Shown: piece after piece, positions 55,919-60,000 of the stretch
How the letters are laid out: each line of letters begins with the position of its first letter
Position numbering within the stretch: the stretch's first letter is position 1
NCBI RefSeq assembly: GCF_964340395.1
Contig: NC_135565.1
Coordinates: 11,741,742-11,801,741, forward strand
DNA from: Glandiceps talaboti
Lineage: Eukaryota; Hemichordata; Enteropneusta; Spengelidae
Length of the DNA: 60,000 bases
Direction: 5' to 3'
Notes under the pieces: generated by a model
What the model saw: only the letters and a program-made list of their open reading frames with translations
Told to the model about the DNA's origin: nothing
Databases searched by the model: none
Position numbers and translations under genes: made by a program

Positions 55919-56144
55919 TCAACTGTGATTGGCGCTGGCTGCTAGAATCATCATGTAGTCCGTTTCACAGTAAATTTGAGAGTCGATAGTATAAAAACGA
56001 TCACCCACACAGAAATGCTTCAGACATTTGGTACATTTAAAGCACTCTAAATGGTAAGACGTGGTTTGGTCAATTTTCATTGCCATCTCATAGGATGCTA
56101 TCTTCTGCTGACACAAATCACATACACCGGTCGGCCCGAACAAC
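55919..56144 (-). CDS. LIM-only (LMO2-like) protein, last exon with second LIM domain
   Basis: Terminal exon on the minus strand: acceptor CTCTGACAG|G at 56144, stop TGA at 55921-55919. One base of a split codon, then 74 aa. It begins LFGPTGVCDLC, continues YEMAMKID, YHLECFKCTKC, KHFCVGDRFY and ends the zinc finger at YCETD. The spacing C-x2-C, H-x2-C, C-x2-C, C-x2-D is a complete LIM domain, and FG.TG.C, YEM.M and HLECFKC..C.KHFCVGDR match the second LIM of LMO1-4 proteins, closest in feel to LMO2. LMO proteins are nuclear adaptors that bridge LDB1 and transcription factors in development. The first LIM domain is not found between here and 60000 on this strand, so the 5' exons probably lie beyond the window. 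Confidence 0.8.
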
Positions 56145-57093
56145 CTGTCAGAGCAAGGAAAAAAAGTAGCGGGGGTGTTAGGGGCGAGAACAACAGTTCA
56201 ATGTATGATAAAAAAAAACCCCTAAATTCTTATACTTAGGCCTCAGAACACATGACCTAAACGACAACATAGAACACATGACCTAAACGACAACATAGAA
56301 CACATGACCTAAACGACAACATAGAACACATGACCTAAACGACAACATTGAACACACACATTACCTAAATGACAACATAGAACACATGACCTAAATGACA
56401 ACATAGAACACATGGCCTAAACGACAACGTAGAACACGTGACCTAAACGACAACATGGACCAGCTCTGTGTTGACTTCTATAAATTTGTTTTGTATGATA
56501 AAAAGACGTGAATCTAATTTAACATAAACCCCCTTCCCTACCGTCTGAGGATAGCTTATGTGACAGATTTCACCACGTGAAAAAAAAACAATTAAAAAAA
56601 TAATAGCTTACATCTTACAAACTTTGTTTAATGTACAACGTCGTCGTGTATTAGACACTTGATGGAAATTGACACCGCCAGGGCCTGTTTTATGTCTAAG
56701 CTGTAATATATTCAGAAATCACTCAATACTACCTTTATATTTGGGGATTTTCGTATTACTATTACGAATTGATGTAGTAAATATTTTCTCCTGTACATGG
56801 TTTTCACCCCGGTGACTCGAAATATCAAAATTATATATGACGGCATCTACAAATGTCGCCATTCCAGCTCGAATTTACATATTTCATATATATTATATCT
56901 ACCTATGGCTAGTTTAGTAGCAGATGACATTGGTTCTGTTTGTAAAAAAAATTCTTAAATTATAATACCCTAAGTGAGGTCGTACACAGTAATATTTCGC
57001 AATTCATACATTATATTAACCAAAATTAAAATACCTCATCATACGTTACATCAATTTACGTAGCTCGCCAGTACTCACGTGACACTGCACTCA
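56145..57093. other. Upstream intron of the LMO-like gene, with a 26-bp repeat
   Basis: If the LMO-like gene extends beyond the window this is its last intron. Apart from the 26-bp array no feature is recognised. Confidence 0.4.
56244..56455. repeat. 26-bp minisatellite, about 8 units
   Basis: Units contain GAACACATGACCTAAACGAC followed by AACATA. One unit has an ACAC insertion and a few have AAATGAC. Confidence 0.9.
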
Positions 57094-57234
57094 AAAATAC
57101 GACCTGCTTTACGCGAGTTGCCTTCATTCTGGTGTCAATATTACACACAACTTGTCAATTCGACATAATACCTCACAATTGTGCGTAATAGTGACACCAG
57201 AATGAAGGCAACTCGCGTAAGCAGGTCGTATTTT
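57094..57234. mobile_element. Foldback (MITE-like) element with ~47-bp arms
   Basis: AAAATACGACCTGCTTTACG... at the left and its reverse complement ...GCAGGTCGTATTTT at the right are nearly identical (one base difference in the GCTTTACG/CGTAAGC part). The spacer is about 45 bases. No coding capacity. Confidence 0.8.
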
Positions 57235-58103
57235 ACTTGAGAATATCTGAAACCTGTGTGAAATTGGAAGTGAACGGTGTTTTAGTATAGTTTAGCAAGT
57301 TGTAAGAAGCTCGCCTGTTTGCCGTACGTGTCACGTGTAGCTTGTCAAACGAGGTCCCCTTCAACTTTGGTCAAAACCCCCGCTTTCTCCCGAAAATCTT
57401 GAACGTACTTTGTCTTTTTCTCACTATAGCCATTTAAAGTACACAAGAATCCACCTATTGGTGGAATTTGTAAATTTTGGGCGAAAAAAAAATGGGCGAA
57501 AAACCCCGGGCGAAGTACGACCTCAGAGCACAGACAAGTAAGTAGAGTCAAGTAATGCATCACGAAATCGCCGAAAAATCAGTATTCCTACAAATAATTG
57601 CGAAATTGATTCTGGTAGCACGTACGATGAAATATCAGCCAAGATTTTCGCTTTATAGTATCTAAAATGATGAACTCTTGTGAATGTTACGGCGAGTTGA
57701 AAATACCCCAAAATACAACTGGTGAGCAATGAGCAGCCACCATTGTAAACGTACCATACGATCAGACGATCAGAGTGTACATGATGAAGGCTCACAGCGT
57801 TATGAGCTGTCATCACAGTATATTACCCGTCATGCTCTGCACCCCTTCCAGCCTCCGCTCTGACACGCCCTATGCATAATATCCCGAGAAGACTGCAATG
57901 TACATAGTCATGTGATCTACCATTGGGATAGACAATAGCTTATTTACTGCCTGTATATATATATACGTACACTGTACATATATTGACCCGATAGCACGTC
58001 GTAGCGAACAGTTTAATACTGGAAGCAGTGATCCAGGATAGTGGCCATATATATCGTACAACCTTTCTCTTGTCGTCGTATTTTGTGGATTTGTACTACA
58101 GAT
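57235..58103. other. Upstream region of the reeler-domain gene
   Basis: The frames at 57345-57563 and 57523-57816 (minus) are unrecognised. Near 57954-57966 there is a TATATATATATA stretch about 140 bases upstream of the reeler start codon that could serve as a TATA box, with weak support. Confidence 0.35.
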
Positions 58104-58317
58104 ATGCAGTATTATAGCTTCCTAATTACCACAGTGTTTATGATTGTCGCTTGCTGCACCTTCGACACGGCATACGGCTATGGTACTGGAGCCCCTACTT
58201 CAGCATGCACAACCATGGTTCCAGGCCATGTTGGAAAATCCCCTCAACCCAGCAATACCAATCCGTACAGCGTAAGTGCGTCGTCGGCAACGTATACGCC
58301 AGGAGGCACAATTACGG
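58104..58317 (+). CDS. Secreted reeler-domain protein, first exon
   Basis: First coding exon only: ATG at 58104, donor G|GTACGT at 58317/58318, ending in phase 1 after 71 codons. Residues 1-25 form a signal peptide (a hydrophobic run through TTVFMIVACC, ending near DTAYG). Then comes the start of a reeler domain: SGAPTSxC-like GAPTSACTTMVPGH, NPYSVSASSATYTPGG and TIT. In this family the next exon continues with V-T and the rest of the beta sandwich. Reeler proteins include defence-type secreted proteins and the N-terminus of ferric-chelate reductase 1-like DOMON proteins; which kind this is cannot be told from one exon. The 40-residue upstream extension of the open frame is rejected because it hides the signal peptide. 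No second exon is recognised before 60000. Confidence 0.75.
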
Positions 58318-60000
58318 GTACGTATTATCTCCAGTGTGTTTGAAATATTAACACAACGTCCACGCCCATTGTTTTCGTAAAGAAGTGAACACGCATGACT
58401 CACTTTCACCTTATTCAACGTATGTATGACCTATTTGGGGTTCATCTAGGGGAACGATCAGAATTTACGGCGGGGGGGGGGGTTAAAGAGAAAACATCTG
58501 TTTAAATTCCTTTTGACAGCCCCACCCCCGTCGCAATACAATTATACCCCCTCCCCCACCACGTTCTCTAGATGTAGAGTACAGTACGTTAAAATACCAG
58601 TGGCAATCGTTCCATACACAATAAGATATTTCTTTACAAACAGATCTAGATGACATTGGCTTTTTCAGGGAGAGTTAACACACTTGGCTATGACCTATAT
58701 TTGGTTGATACCTAGACAGTCCTCTCCCACTGCACAGTGAGAGAATTTTTGACAGCATTTCAAATCATACACATTATTGAAAGCCATAGAATATTGTAAT
58801 ATTGTCTTCAGTGCCCTTCAAGAGATGTATACACAAACACATTGTCTCTGAAGGTCACCCACCTCTCAAGTTACTAGTAATAATTCAACATAGGTTTAAG
58901 AATTTTTTATTGTGGCGAAGCCGCAAGAAATTGCGCAAATATATTTGAGTTGAACGACTGCTCCTGGGCTTAAATTTGGTCACGTAAAATTGTCAGCAGA
59001 ACCATTTTGTGCCCCCCTTTCAGACCATCATAATTCTCAAGACACCCCCAATTTGTTTCGTGTCCCCCCCCCCATTTCTCTTAAGGTCCCCTGCCCTAAA
59101 TTCTGCTCGTTCCAAACTATGCCTACCTCGTTCAGTAGTATACTATATAGTATGTCTACTACAGTCCAGCTCGTTTAGCTCTTTCCCTAGTGTAGTGTGC
59201 CTAGTAGTATAAAGTATGCCCAGCTAATTCCCTAGTATGGTATGCCTATAGCTCAACTCAGCTGCCGCCATCTTTATTAAAATGCACAGCCTGACGGTAT
59301 TTTTTCAACCGCGTTCTTTCATCAATCTGAGTGAGAGTATTCTTTCAAGTTTCGGTATTTGTACTAACCTCACATAATGCGATGACGTAATCGATTACGC
59401 AATCAAAAACCATTCACATTAATTAACAGCCTTTATTGAAGCACTAATCCCTCTATAGATGGACTGTGATTGAATTAACATCGATATTTCTTGTAAAGTT
59501 TACGCGCGAGCGGTTTCAGGTATATAGTATTATGCACAGTTGTAGTCGAATTAGACATTGTATCTAATATTTCATTTTATTAGATAAGCGAGCGATCAAT
59601 TTTTCCGGCCGGGGGTGGGCCGGTGACTTCTTGTTCGTGTTGTACTTAAAAATAGTGACCCCTGTCATTCATCCACAAAATAATCCAACCCCCCAACCCC
59701 CAACCCCCCGACCCCCCGACAAATACCCCCCCCCCCCGACATCTGTTGACAAGAAATACTATTCTTGTGCTTGCAAAGACACTCTAGATTCTCAAAGCAC
59801 AATACAGCACACTGCATACTTAATCATTGCTTCACATGTGTATAAAGCTCTTTAGACAGGAACCCTATGTGAAGTATGATTGTTTGTTCATGGACATGCA
59901 AAATATTCATGGTTTAGTAACCAAAAGTTCTGGGATATCTCTTAGATTGAGTGAACTATTACCATTATAGATTAATTCAGCTAATTATAAAGTACAATAT
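58318..60000. other. Intron of the reeler gene, nothing further assigned
   Basis: It contains a G-run at 58472-58481, C-runs at 59066-59074 and a C-rich tract at 59688-59740. The Pro-rich 74-codon frame at 59631-59855 is a product of that tract. Confidence 0.4.
59688..59740. repeat. C-rich tract (AACCCCC/GACCCCCC)n
   Basis: Six or more runs of 5-12 C separated by AA or GA. The minus strand therefore has consecutive G-runs capable of forming a G-quadruplex. Confidence 0.8.

Overview
This window is eukaryotic nuclear DNA from an invertebrate animal. Genes are split by GT-AG introns, base composition is AT-rich, non-coding DNA dominates, and there are many microsatellites, minisatellites, MITE-like foldbacks and decayed transposons (non-LTR RT, MULE-like, DUF3504/Crypton-like). 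The gene set (BHMT-like, JHAMT-like methyltransferase, mitochondrial PDHA, orphan rhodopsin-class GPCRs, LMO-like LIM domain, reeler domain) fits an invertebrate deuterostome or a lophotrochozoan. I cannot name the species.

Layout. 1-2,100 (+): last two exons of a homocysteine S-methyltransferase (BHMT-like) gene. 2,567-9,998: a SAM-dependent methyltransferase gene on the minus strand (4 exons, 269 aa when spliced). Next to it lies a rearranged partial copy: exon 1 duplicated in direct orientation, exons 3-4 duplicated in inverted orientation. 11,700-18,418 (-): a complete 9-exon pyruvate dehydrogenase E1-alpha-like gene (378 aa) whose introns are packed with long microsatellites, preceded at lower coordinates by a decayed copy of its exon 8. 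18,930-20,283: a 30-bp minisatellite of about 45 units. 22,734-25,592 (-): a frameshifted MULE-type transposase-like pseudogene with MITEs. 26,090-31,705: a copy of PDHA 3' flank followed by two head-to-tail copies of a ~2.66-kb element with poly-G-capped inverted termini. 31,870-34,650: minisatellites of 37 and 71 bp and foldbacks. 37,545-53,275: a tandem segmental duplication. Each unit carries a DUF3504 remnant and an intact single-exon GPCR of 340 aa; LINE-derived RT fragments decorate the units differently. 55,919-56,144 (-): last exon of an LMO-like LIM-only gene. 58,104-58,317 (+): first exon of a secreted reeler-domain protein.

The real genes are independent transcription units; I see no operon-like organisation. 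Two of them (BHMT-like and the methyltransferase) converge tail to tail and both belong to methyl-group chemistry, but this may be chance. The strongest second-look items are the methyltransferase exon rearrangement, the divergent phosphorylation loops of the PDHA-like protein, the GPCR pair without DRY and CWxP signatures inside a datable tandem duplication, and the poly-G-terminated element dimer. I found no convincing wholly new biological system. All exon structures were read by eye from splice signals and family similarity and have not been tested by transcript data.
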